Shown here piece after piece: positions 55,701 to 64,000 of a stretch of DNA of 64,000 nucleotides; the stretch's first letter is position 1, and each line of letters starts with the position of its first letter. The stretch covers positions 1,302,001 through 1,366,000 of the forward strand of contig JANTQA010000032.1 of NCBI GenBank assembly GCA_027625915.1, written 5' to 3'. The DNA comes from Anaeramoeba flamelloides (lineage: Eukaryota; Metamonada; Anaeramoebidae). The position numbers were made by a program, and so were the translations under genes. Below the pieces are notes generated by a model. That model searched no databases. It worked only from the letters and a program-made list of their open reading frames with translations, and was not told the origin of the DNA.

Positions 55701-58373
55701 TAAATTAAGTTCAAAACACTTCCAATGAATGTGCTTATTAACTCTTTGAATTAGAAGTTACAATTTAAAATTCTCTCTTTTTTTTGGGATAATTTTTCAT
55801 TTTATCGTGATAATGTGGAATATTTATCACTATTTTACGATTTTTATCGATAAAGTTAAACTAATCGCGATTTTTTCATACTTATAGTGAATGTATTGCT
55901 AATATCGTGATAATCCATGTTACAAACATTTGGAAAGATTGCGGTTAATAATTTAAATTGAAAAATTTCAAAAAGTGTTTGAAAATTCAAATAGAATAGG
56001 TTTTTATTGATCCAGTAAAAAATGATCACACTTTTTTAAAACTTTTGATTTTGAAAAATTTTTTTTAAATAAAAAAAATTTGCCACAAATTTTCAAATAA
56101 ATGTATCACCAAAACAACTTCTTGTTCATTAACAATAATCTCTACATCAAAAATTTTTTAAAAAATTCATTACATTTTCCTTCAGTAAAATAATCTAGTT
56201 TTCTTGTTTGTGAAAAAAAAAAGAAAAATGAAAAAATAATATTGAAATTTTTATTAACAAAAAGAAAAGTAAAAGAAAAATGAAAGAGAAAAAATTGAAA
56301 GATAAAGAAAAAGACAAAAAAAGAGAGATGTTGAAAAAGAAAAAGAAAAAGAATAAGAAAAAAAAAATAAAAAAAAAAAAATTAAAATATAATCAAAGAA
56401 CCTTAATAAATGAAAATCTTCAACAATATTTTATCACGTTTCTGAATTTACTTTAAAACAATTCTAATAATCAAACAAATTAATTTCATTTATCATTAAA
56501 AAAAAAAAAATAAACAATTAATGATTAAAAACAATAATCAAATGTATAGTTAGCATCTTTTGTTTGCGAGGCCTTACAATCTAGCAGCTTTAAAGAAATT
56601 TTAGAAATGTATATCAAAAAAAAAAAATTAAAATGTTTATATTTAATTGCCTATTCTCTGAATTTTTTTAAAAAGATCCCGATCTCGATTTATCCATATC
56701 AACCAGAAATCTCTGATTTAGCCAAACAAATATTAAATAATAATATTTCCAAAATTGAAAAAAATATCTTTGTTCATTATTATATAACAATAATTTTACA
56801 ATCAATTATCAATTCGGAAAGTTCTATGGCATATGTATCGGTAACAAATCATATTAAAGAAATGCTCGATAAAATTAAAGTATCATTTGCCAAGTTATGC
56901 CGAAAGAATAAAAAATTCCTATCAGAATCAATATTTAAGGGAATTTCTTGCCGATCATCAAAATTATCTGCATATTTCACCTTCATGTTAATTTATTTAT
57001 TAAAAATCAACGATCAGAAGTTATTAGATCTATTAAAATCCTCCAAAACTGGATTGATTGAAAAAATTAGACAATTATCCAAAACCAAATTCCAACATGT
57101 CAGGTTTGCCTGTTCGCAATTTTTCGAAATAATGAAAGAAAATGACATTTGGAGAGAGCATATTTTTAAAACATTAACTGTCAATGACAGCATCTTTTTA
57201 AAGGATTTCACCCCGCCAGCAAAGCCGGTCAGATTAGACGAGGAAGAAAAAGTACAACCTCCGTTTATTTCGGAATTAATTCATAACTTTTTAATTGAGT
57301 GTTATGATAAATTTGATAAAAAAAAGGAATTCTATGTATTGACGCCCAATCTATTTTTCATTTTATTATCACATCTTGAAAAGCTGATTGCAGAAAAGTT
57401 TTCCAATAATGTTTTACAATTAATTTCAAGCCTAATGCTTAAAATAATCACCACCTTTTATAACTTGGGGAAAATTGAAAATGGGAAGGCAAACACTGCA
57501 AGTAAAAAAATGAAGGCCAGCAAAACCTCCAAAATAATAATTGATTACAGAATCATCATGAAATTAATGAAGGCAATTAAAAACCTTTCGTCCAATCATG
57601 ACATTGTGCAATCCAATTTGCTAATCATTATTTTGAAACTAGTTAGAAGAGACGAAATCTTTTCATTAATTAAAAAAGATGATACCTTCTTTTATGACTT
57701 GCATGCCATCACTAGAGACGCCCAAAGCCCCTATTTGGCAAAGCATGCCTGGAAGCTGTTTGAGGAATGTGTTTATTATCATGGCGGCCTGATCGACCTT
57801 TGGAAAAATGACAAAATCTTAATTTCCTTTTTCGAATTGCTGAACTCCAGAACAATTTACGTGCTAATTTATGCCCTTCAATCCTTTTATAAAATCTTCG
57901 ATATGGCGGACCATGAAATACGAAGATTCGAAAAGGGCAAATACGCAACCAGAACCAGTGAAAAGGATTCCTTGAAGTCAATGGAAAAGGATTTGAAATT
58001 GCTCGCAAACATCTTTGACGAAAAATTTGTATTTGTCAAATTGAATATGATCTATCAGGGGAGTGGCAAATCGGAATCGGGCATGGTTTTTGTTAACCTT
58101 GCCAAAATGTATAACGAAATTATCAACAACCCCATCTTCAATAAAATTCATAAAAAGGCCATCAAAAAGGAGGAATATAAAGAGGGCTTAATCTTTTTTG
58201 ACAACTATATTAATGGCTTTTCGGAAAACTCGAAAAAAAAGAAAAAAAAAGATTTAAAACCTAGTTTCCTATCAAAAGGCAAAATTTTTACTACTCAGAA
58301 AAAGGGTAAAGTTATAAAAAAGCCTCCTAAAAAGGAAAAGAAAAAATCTTCAAAGAAAAAATCTAAAAAATAA
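49773..58373 (+). CDS. Large armadillo-like scaffold protein, six exons (possibly Sca1-complex ScaA-like)
   Basis: Exons 49773-49854, 49971-50413, 50572-50757, 50887-51001, 54271-55514 and 56550-58373 give 1297 residues; every junction keeps phase. The start MSTQIINSSLETQGTKNIPK is followed by EYLGPDLDLNAISKLGSKKE and KGNYYDLNYCLLDSE. A Ser/Asn-rich linker fills exon 3. Exon 5 has a basic coiled coil (EIEKKEQERSRKEKARLFQE), then helices that continue in exon 6 as armadillo/HEAT-like pairs (LASFVCEALQSSSFKEILEM, SKLSAYFTFMLIYLLKINDQ, LWKNDKILISFFELLNSRTI). The end is a lysine-rich tail. The overall plan recalls the Dictyostelium Sca1 scaffold ScaA (Ras/TORC2 regulation at the membrane), but I recall that family only loosely. 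Introns 4 and 5 are 3269 and 1035 bp; several acceptors are A-rich. The start of exon 2 is set by phase. Confidence 0.7.
51106..51314. mobile_element. TIR element, GAAAGTTGAATGAAAATT family
   Basis: The left end TTTTTCAAAATAAATTGAAC with CTTTCCAAAAAAAGATTT pairs with the right end GAATTTTTCGGAAAGTTGAA and TTTTTATTTTGAAA. It is about 209 bp, non-coding, inside the scaffold gene's fourth intron. Confidence 0.55.
53520..53830. repeat. Inverted repeat with a tRNA-like patch in its loop
   Basis: The arms are ATTTGTAGATTTTTT-type repeats at 53520-53566 and their complement (AAAAATCTACA, GTCTACAAATGTCGAG) at 53770-53830. Next to the left arm, GGCCGTGG...CCACAAAGGCC (53568-53620) closes a stem containing GTTCGATTTCC, which resembles a tRNA B box, while the opposite strand has TAGCTCAGATG, which resembles an A box. 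The two boxes are on different strands, so this is not a tRNA gene. Confidence 0.4.
55800..55885 (+). repeat. Dispersed repeat with ATCGTGAT/ATCGCGAT motifs, copy 2
   Basis: It matches the reverse complement of 1165-1258: TATCGTGATAATGTGGAATA, GATAAAGTTAAACTAATCGC and GATTTTTTCATA. It lies in intron 5 of the scaffold gene. Confidence 0.45.
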
Positions 58374-58594
58374 TTCTAAGAGAGTTCTTTCTTTTTAATT
58401 TTCGTTTTTTGATTTTTTTTTTGTTAATTTTTTTCTTTTTAATTTTTTTCTTGTTATATTTGAACTACATTTCCATTTACTATATTAATATTTTCCAAAA
58501 TAGCTTATTATTTTGAAAAATAAATTTTAATTCCCTATTATATTTTTTATTTTTTATTTTTTATTTTTACTGAATATTTTTATAATGTATCAAA

Positions 58595-58800
58595 AAACTC
58601 AACTATATTTCAAAAATTGTGACTTGTCTGAAATAATAAATTGAAAAAAAAAATCTATTCTTTAGTATTTAATGACTTCTAATTAATTAAATCTGATTAA
58701 TATTTCAATTTTAAAATTAATATGAATATATAATAAACCTGATATTTCAAAAATTAAAAAAATATAATCAAAAAAATAATGTAAAGAGTGAATCAAAAGA
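58595..58800 (+). repeat. Dispersed repeat flanking the 5S rRNA gene, copy 2
   Basis: TTTCAAAAATTGTGACTTGT, CTGAAATAATAAATTGAAAA and AAACCTGATATTTCAAAAAT recur in the same order at 16060-16500; the first half also recurs at 59500-59640. Confidence 0.45.
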
Positions 58801-59295
58801 TTTGAGATTATAATTTTAGATTTTTATATCCCTTTTTCGATTAAAATAGTTGAACATGAATATTTTTTTCGAATAATTTTTTGGGAATTTTAAATGTAAG
58901 ATATTACATAATCTCAATTTTTTTGATATTGATTTGTCAATTTTTAAATCTTTTTTTTTTTTATTTAAGGAGTAAAATATATATGGAAAAATAATAATTG
59001 GAAAAAGTAAATGATCAAAACAAAAATTAAATAAAAAGAGTGAGAAAAATTTTACAATTAATAAGTATAATTATATTAAATTTTCGTAAAAAATTTTTAG
59101 GAATGAAAACTTATATTTGATTTATTATAATAAATGATTTTATTTTGTAAATTAAATTTTAATAATACCATAAATTTCTGTTTTGTCACTTTTTATTATT
59201 TAACTTATTAATTTGTAATATAATTAGTTATAGTAAAGTATAAAAAAAATTCTTTTATTTGAATGTATTTTTTTATCATAGTTTATGAAATCTGA

Positions 59296-59302
59296 AAAAA
59301 AA
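59296..59302 (-). terminator. Pol III T-run terminator of the 5S rRNA gene
   Basis: Directly after the 3' end GAATAC on the minus strand comes an uninterrupted T-run, the usual RNA polymerase III stop signal. Confidence 0.7.
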
Positions 59303-59423
59303 GTATTCAGCACCAAGTGTTCGCGAGAGGTTCCCCATCTCACTAACTAGCTTAGCCCTCAATTCGTTGATCTTCTGGGTTCGGAATGTGTCCAGGATTA
59401 TTAAATTGGGTATGGCCGAATAC
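59303..59423 (-). rRNA. 5S ribosomal RNA
   Basis: About 121 nt on the minus strand. The ends pair (GTATTC... with ...GAATAC). In order: loop A GGCCATACC, the CATTCCGAACCCAGAAG segment, GGGCTAAGCTAGTTAGTGA, the GATGGGGAACC internal control (box C) segment and GGTGCTGAATAC. This order and spacing are diagnostic of 5S rRNA. The GAAGATCAAC stretch departs from the common GAAGTTAAGC. It is far less AT-rich than its surroundings. It is a single copy here, between two copies of a dispersed repeat, and there is no sign of tandem 5S units. Confidence 0.93.
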
Positions 59424-59489
59424 ACTAAATTAAAAACATATTTTAATTTCCTAAATTTCAACTTATTTTGATAATATTTTTTAAAAAGT

Positions 59490-59950
59490 TTTCATTTTAT
59501 CTAAACCCCATATCAAAAATTATGAATAATCTAAATAATAAATTGAAAAAAAAATATATATTCTTTACTCTTCAAAAACAACAAATAATTCAATCTGATT
59601 ATTAATTTACTTTTAAATCATATTTAATCTATAAAAACTATATCTTATAAATTAAAAAAAAAATATACCCAAAAACTAAAGAAAAGCCGTCGAAACTATT
59701 AAAAGAAGCCTAATGGATTTTTATTTACTGGACTTTCACTGAAAAAAAAGTTTATAATAACATCGTTTGTTAATAATTAAATTCCTTTTCAAAGACATTA
59801 CACAGTCACAATTAACATAGTGATTATTTGTCTTTTAGAAGAACTCTTTTTTTTTTCCACATAATCTTTTTTTAAAAAAAAAAAAGAAAAACAAAAATTA
59901 AAAAAAAAAAGAAGAAAAACAAGAATTTGAAAAAAAAGATCATATCTAAA
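59490..59950 (+). repeat. Dispersed repeat flanking the 5S rRNA gene, copy 3
   Basis: It matches 16060-16500 through CATATCAAAAATTATGA, AATAAATTGAAAAAAAA, ATTCTTTACTC, TGGACTTTCACTGAAAAAAA with GTTTATAATAA, and the AAAAAGAAAAACAAAAATT tail. Confidence 0.45.
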
Positions 59951-60179
59951 TTAGAAAAAAAGAATATGAAACATAATCTTGAATATTATTATTGAGAAGA
60001 ATATTTGATAAAACTCATATAACCTGTTCTTTTTTTTTTTTTTTTTAATAAAACTGGCACCCTTTGACTTAAAAAGAACTTATTATTTATAACCTCAATA
60101 TTTCAACCACTATTTTTAGTTTGAACCATATCTTAGGAAAATGGATTTCTTAATTTCAAACCACATTAAATATTTTATA

Positions 60180-60620
60180 CAGTGACGATATTTATAAATT
60201 ACATAAATTATTAGTAACTCTTGTTTATTTTAATACCAAATTTAATAGAGTAATTATTTACATTAGGATACAATTAAGACCAATAAGAAACTTCATTTAT
60301 CAACTTAAGAGAGATGAGTTATCATTTTTTGAAAGAAGTCCTTATTTCCTAAGAAATTTCCAGTAAAAAGATCTTGATCATTTTTGGTTTGGATTGTTCT
60401 CTCAAAAAAAAAAAACGATAATTTAAAAAAAAATTTTATTTTGAAGATTTTTCACTTTTAGTAAAATTTGGGAGAGTTTGAATAAACAAATAATATCTGA
60501 GCTTTTAATCTTATTTTTGAAAAACAAGAAAAATAACTCTAATATTCAATCCTTGAAGATCTAAAAAATTCATCCTCTATTTTATCACAATCATTATATT
60601 TCTTCAAATTTAAAAGATTA
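60180..60620 (+). mobile_element. Probable old LINE 3' fragment, different subfamily (copy D)
   Basis: One frame reads LKRDELSFFERSPYFLRNF, then after a stop KDLDHFWFGLFSQ, echoing the EDLDHFLWNC zinc-knuckle segment of copies A and B. The DNA AAAGATCTTGATCATTTTTGG aligns with the same place there. The following NKQIISELLILFLKNK also fits the downstream helix. It is badly decayed, so this is a tentative call. Confidence 0.35.
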
Positions 60621-61464
60621 GGTAATATTCTTTTTTCAATATTTCAACATATATTAGAAAAACTATTAGTATTAAAATCAAATATTTGATAATTTTTTTT
60701 TTTTTTAATAAGAATCCTTAGTTTGAATTAGTTTTATTTGTTTGAAAATATTTAAAAAATTGAGAAAAAATTATACAGCCAATTTAATAATTTAATCTTT
60801 GTGTTGTTAATAACTCACTAAAATAATTAAGATTGGGTTATTAATTATTGATATTAATAAATAAATAAAAAAGTATTTTTTAAGATTATAGGTTGGATTT
60901 TCCAGAGTTTTAAAAAAGCATTTTGGGAGAATTTTTTTAAATTGAATTATTTGTTTTTTTCTCTCAGATTTTTTTGTTCAATAAAAAGAAAAAATTGATT
61001 TGAACTCTTCTTTTTAACAAAAAATTACATTTTTTACAAGTTTAAAATTATTATTGTATTTTTTGATTTTTGAAATTAAGTTGATTTTTTTATACGGTTT
61101 TTTTAAAACTTAGATATTTAAAATTTAAAAAATATTTTGGTACATCCCCTTTGAAAATAATAAGATTTCTTCTTTATCAAAAATAATTTTTTTTTTTTAA
61201 ATAATTCAGAAATATGTTGAATTTTGAACTTTACAAAAATCAGAAAAATAGATCAAAATGTTAAAAACAATAATTAATTCAGAAAAGAGCTTTAAAAGTA
61301 AGTTTGATTTTATGGTAATCAGATTTTTACCTTGTTTTTTCAATTTCTGGATATAGTAAATTTTTTTTGAATTGACTATTAAATTTATTAGAAGATTTTT
61401 TTTAATTTTTACGAGTACCTTAAACAACACCCATATAACCAAATAAATATAATTAAAAAAAACA
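60621..61464. other. AT-rich stretch between LINE fragments
   Basis: I see no gene or recognisable repeat here, only T- and A-tracts. Confidence 0.4.
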
Positions 61465-62735
61465 AAATAGAATTTGAAATTATTGTAAAATATCTACTTG
61501 CATATTATTCAAAAGAAGGAATTGGTGTTTATCAAGGAGATCCATTATCTCCTTTATTATTTGGATTTATTACTTATTTTCTCTTAGAAAAAATTAAATC
61601 ACTGGCAAGACATGTTCAGATGTTTGCAGATGATCCAATTTTACTTATGAAGGATCATTGATAGAAATATTTTTTCAACTAGAAAAAATCTTTAAAATTA
61701 TAAGAGATTTCGGAATGAATCCAAATAGTGATAAAATGAAAAAAACTTTAATTCCAAAGAAAATTTTATATCTTGGTATTTGACTAGATAAAAAAACTCA
61801 TTTAAAGTTTAATCTTGAAAAAGTTAAGACCAATTTCAAAAAGTTAATCAATATCTTACAACAAAAAAATTTTTCTAATGGATTAAAAATTCAATTTTTT
61901 AAAGCGGGATTACATAGTTAACTATTATATGGATTAGAATCTTCGCTTTAACAAAAACAGATTTTAAAGATATTGATACTTGGATTAATAAAAAAATTAC
62001 ACAATTTTTATTCATTAACCCACATTCCCCAAGACTTATTTATAAAACTGAAGCAAAAATTTACCCTGTTAGAATAACAAATATAAAAGAAGAATCAAGT
62101 TAATACAAAAATAAAAAAACCTTTCCTTTAGATGAATTAATTAATTATCTACCTTTTAGAGAAAAAAAAATTGAAAATATTAACGGGCAATCAAATAACT
62201 TAAAAGAATTAGAAATTGAACTTGATAAATACCGAATTAATCAATTAGAAAATAGCTCATGTTGGACAGTCTAACAATATATAAAAATTATCTAAATTCA
62301 AGGAAATATAAATGATCAACTAAGATATTTAAAATGGAAGGGTTCAACTTCAATTTTTAAACTTAAAAATTTTACAAATTATTTAAATATTTACTCTTAT
62401 GTTATGAATAAAAATAAATCAAAAAATTAAGTGAGATATGTAAAAAAAATAAATAATTTAGATATCATTGAAGATTTGGACCATTTTCTATGGAATTGCT
62501 CATACTATGAAAATAATCGTAATATCTGGATATCTGAATTAAAAAAAATTAATATATCTAATATATTAAAAAATAATAATATTTTCAATTTTATTACAAA
62601 AAAAGATTCATTAAGTCTATTAGCCTTAGTGGATAATAAACTTATCTTGAAGTCTTTAATAAGATTCCTAAATAAAAATTTAGGAATTCGGGCACACAAG
62701 AGGGGCTAATAACCCCTCCATTAAATAATAAAAAA
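61465..62735 (+). mobile_element. Non-LTR retrotransposon (LINE), copy B, 5'-truncated
   Basis: It begins abruptly within the reverse-transcriptase domain (first shared block GAAATTATTGTAAAATATC) and runs to the AT-rich tail after 62710. Motifs: YQGDPLSPLLFG (61529-61564), FADD (61623-61634), LGI then TGA at 61781-61783, and the C-terminal EDLDHFLWNCSYYENN segment (62470-62518) ending HKRG. Across 61770-62030 it is very close to copy A, sharing the TGA and the frame break at 61949-61951. It lacks the two foldback insertions of copy A. The truncation is typical of incomplete reverse transcription. Confidence 0.85.
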
Positions 62736-62908
62736 AAAAATAAATAAAAAAATAGAATTTCATTTAAACTTTCTAAAAAAAATTATAATTTATTGAAGAG
62801 CTCTAGTTTATTTAATTAATAACTTGTAAAAAACTAAAAAAAAAAAAAAAAAAATGAAAAATGATTTTAATAATTTTAATAGTATATTAATGAAAAAAAT
62901 AATTGGGA

Positions 62909-64000
62909 TTATTTTTTTAATTCCTTTTCATTGTTTTTATTTAGAATTTCATTATTTTGATTAAGATCTTGGTTAAAATTTACGAGTAAATTATTAATTT
63001 TTAATTTCATATCTTGATCATTAATTACTAATAATTTATTTGATAAATTTTTAATCAAATTAGGAAATTCCTTTATCAATAGATTCTGAATTTTGTTATC
63101 GAATTGAACAATTATATTTAAGAAATCAACAACTCCAATAATATCAAAATTTTGTAATTGATTTTGATCTAAAATTGAACAAATATCATTTCCTAACCAA
63201 AATTTTAATAAGTTAATTAATTCATTATTATCCGTTAAAACCAATTTCATTATATATTCTATTATTTGTTTATAGGATTGATTTTGCAACAAAGAATAAT
63301 TAAAGTGTATTATATTATAAAAATGATCATTTATACCATTGTTTTCATCTTTTAATAATGATTTCAAATCTTTATCATTTATATAATTCTTAATTAAATT
63401 TAATAATATTTTGTAATATTTTGAAAGATGAATAGAATTTTCTTCTTGTAAAAACAACAAAATAAAATTGCATAGTTTAAATAATTGACTAAATTCCTTT
63501 TGATTTTTTTTTTCCAATTGAAATATTTTATTTATCATTCGATCTAAATATTGATGATAAAAATCTTTTTGAAATACAATTGGTTTTTTAAAATTAATTA
63601 ATTTAATATTTTTTATAAATTGTAAAAAGGAGTTTATTAATAATTGCTGTGTTTCTATTAAATTTAAATTTAAAATTGTTTCAAAAAATGTAAAAAATTG
63701 AATTGAAATTTGGATTATTTCATTATAAATTTCATCAAAATCTTCTTTTCTTCCACTCTTTTCATTGATGTTAACCAATTGGTTATCATTTTCATTTACA
63801 TTTTCATTTACATTTTCATTTACATTTTCATTTACATTTTCATTGCCAGTAACAGCACTTGGAATTAATAAAAGTAAATCTAGCAAATAACTAAATAAAT
63901 TATTCTTTAAAGACCAAAAATCTAAATGGTCATCTAAAACTTGAAGGAATGGGGACCCTTCTTTTATCAAATCTTTATCATTCATCCAATTAGTTAATTT
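62909..64000 (-). CDS. Helical-repeat (HEAT/exportin-like?) protein, 3' part
   Basis: The minus-strand frame is open from the window edge to TAA at 62909-62911, so this is a partial gene of at least 363 codons. An ATG exists at 63983-63985, but the frame remains open upstream (KLTNW), so the true start may lie outside. The sequence is almost all amphipathic helices (for example IQISIQFFTFFETILNLNLI, IQNLLIKEFPNLIKNLSNKL), compatible with a HEAT/karyopherin-type superhelix, but I see no diagnostic motif. An NENV-type tetrapeptide repeat near the start of the visible part is encoded by a 12-bp DNA repeat (63788-63843). Product unknown. Confidence 0.6.
   Translation of the reverse strand, partial: KLTNWMNDKDLIKEGSPFLQVLDDHLDFWSLKNNLFSYLLDLLLLIPSAVTGNENVNENVNENVNENVNENDNQLVNINEKSGRKEDFDEIYNEIIQISIQFFTFFETILNLNLIETQQLLINSFLQFIKNIKLINFKKPIVFQKDFYHQYLDRMINKIFQLEKKNQKEFSQLFKLCNFILLFLQEENSIHLSKYYKILLNLIKNYINDKDLKSLLKDENNGINDHFYNIIHFNYSLLQNQSYKQIIEYIMKLVLTDNNELINLLKFWLGNDICSILDQNQLQNFDIIGVVDFLNIIVQFDNKIQNLLIKEFPNLIKNLSNKLLVINDQDMKLKINNLLVNFNQDLNQNNEILNKNNEKELKK
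63788..63843. repeat. 12-bp tandem repeat inside the last gene
   Basis: The unit ATTTTCATTTAC occurs more than four times in tandem and encodes the (NENV)n tract on the minus strand. The unit keeps the frame, so copy-number change would be tolerated. Confidence 0.85.

Larger units (their letters stand above)
58374..59302. other. Intergenic stretch between the scaffold gene and 5S rRNA
   Basis: It holds a copy of the dispersed repeat (58595-58800) and AT-rich sequence. No gene is visible. Confidence 0.5.

Noticed and set aside
59276-59461. 61-codon minus-strand protein frame over the 5S gene
   Set aside because: It overlaps a clear 5S rRNA and is a by-product of its base composition.
1-64000. 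CRISPR arrays, bacterial operons, ribosome binding sites
   Set aside because: The sequence is eukaryotic with spliced genes; no regularly spaced repeats with unique spacers were seen.

Overview
The window is very AT-rich eukaryotic DNA from a protist. It has spliced genes with GT-AG introns, several clear FYVE, PH, BRCT, BTB and RhoGEF proteins, standard stop codons (mostly TAA), and large intergenic and intronic tracts packed with small inverted-repeat elements. The gene set fits a free-living amoeboid protist: a DH-PH-FYVE Rho exchange factor, a BTB/BACK protein with a C-terminal amidotransferase-like domain, a possible Sca1-type scaffold and a soluble-type fumarate reductase. The combination makes me think of an anaerobic amoeba such as Anaeramoeba. 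That is inference, since no rRNA large enough to place the organism is present.

Layout. 1-934: C-terminal end of an EDC4/Ge-1 decapping scaffold. 935-4224: gene-free, with an old LINE fragment and a coding relic. 4225-5262: a short nibrin (NBS1)-like FHA-BRCT-BRCT protein. About 5950-8090: a LINE copy carrying two nested foldback elements. 9229-15337: a four-exon FAD fumarate reductase. 19162-21288: an intronless TPR-like protein. 21289-26003: repeats, including nested inverted repeats. 26004-33286: a four-exon RhoGEF-PH-FYVE gene whose 5-kb third intron is a store of inverted-repeat elements. 39098-39634: a two-exon cytochrome b5. 44497-45990: the BTB/BACK/GATase-like gene. 49773-58373: a six-exon, 1297-residue armadillo-like scaffold. 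59303-59423 (minus): a 5S rRNA gene. About 61465-62735: a second, 5'-truncated LINE copy. 62909-64000 (minus): the 3' part of a helical-repeat protein that runs off the window.

The genes do not form an operon or pathway. By theme: mRNA turnover (EDC4), DNA double-strand-break signalling (nibrin-like), anaerobic redox (fumarate reductase, cytochrome b5) and cytoskeletal or phosphoinositide signalling (RhoGEF-FYVE, the BTB protein, the possible Sca1-like scaffold). Exon joins were derived by hand from splice sites, reading phase and family conservation. For all four spliced genes the summed exon length is a multiple of three.

The most unusual content is non-genic. At least eight families of short, terminal-inverted-repeat or foldback elements occur in two or more copies. 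There is a near-perfect 117-bp-arm inverted repeat at 31384-31758. An unidentified roughly 1-kb, formerly coding repeat occurs in opposite orientation at about 12150-13150 and 33580-34500. Two LINE copies share the same in-frame TGA and the same frame break, so they were copied from, or duplicated with, an already damaged source.
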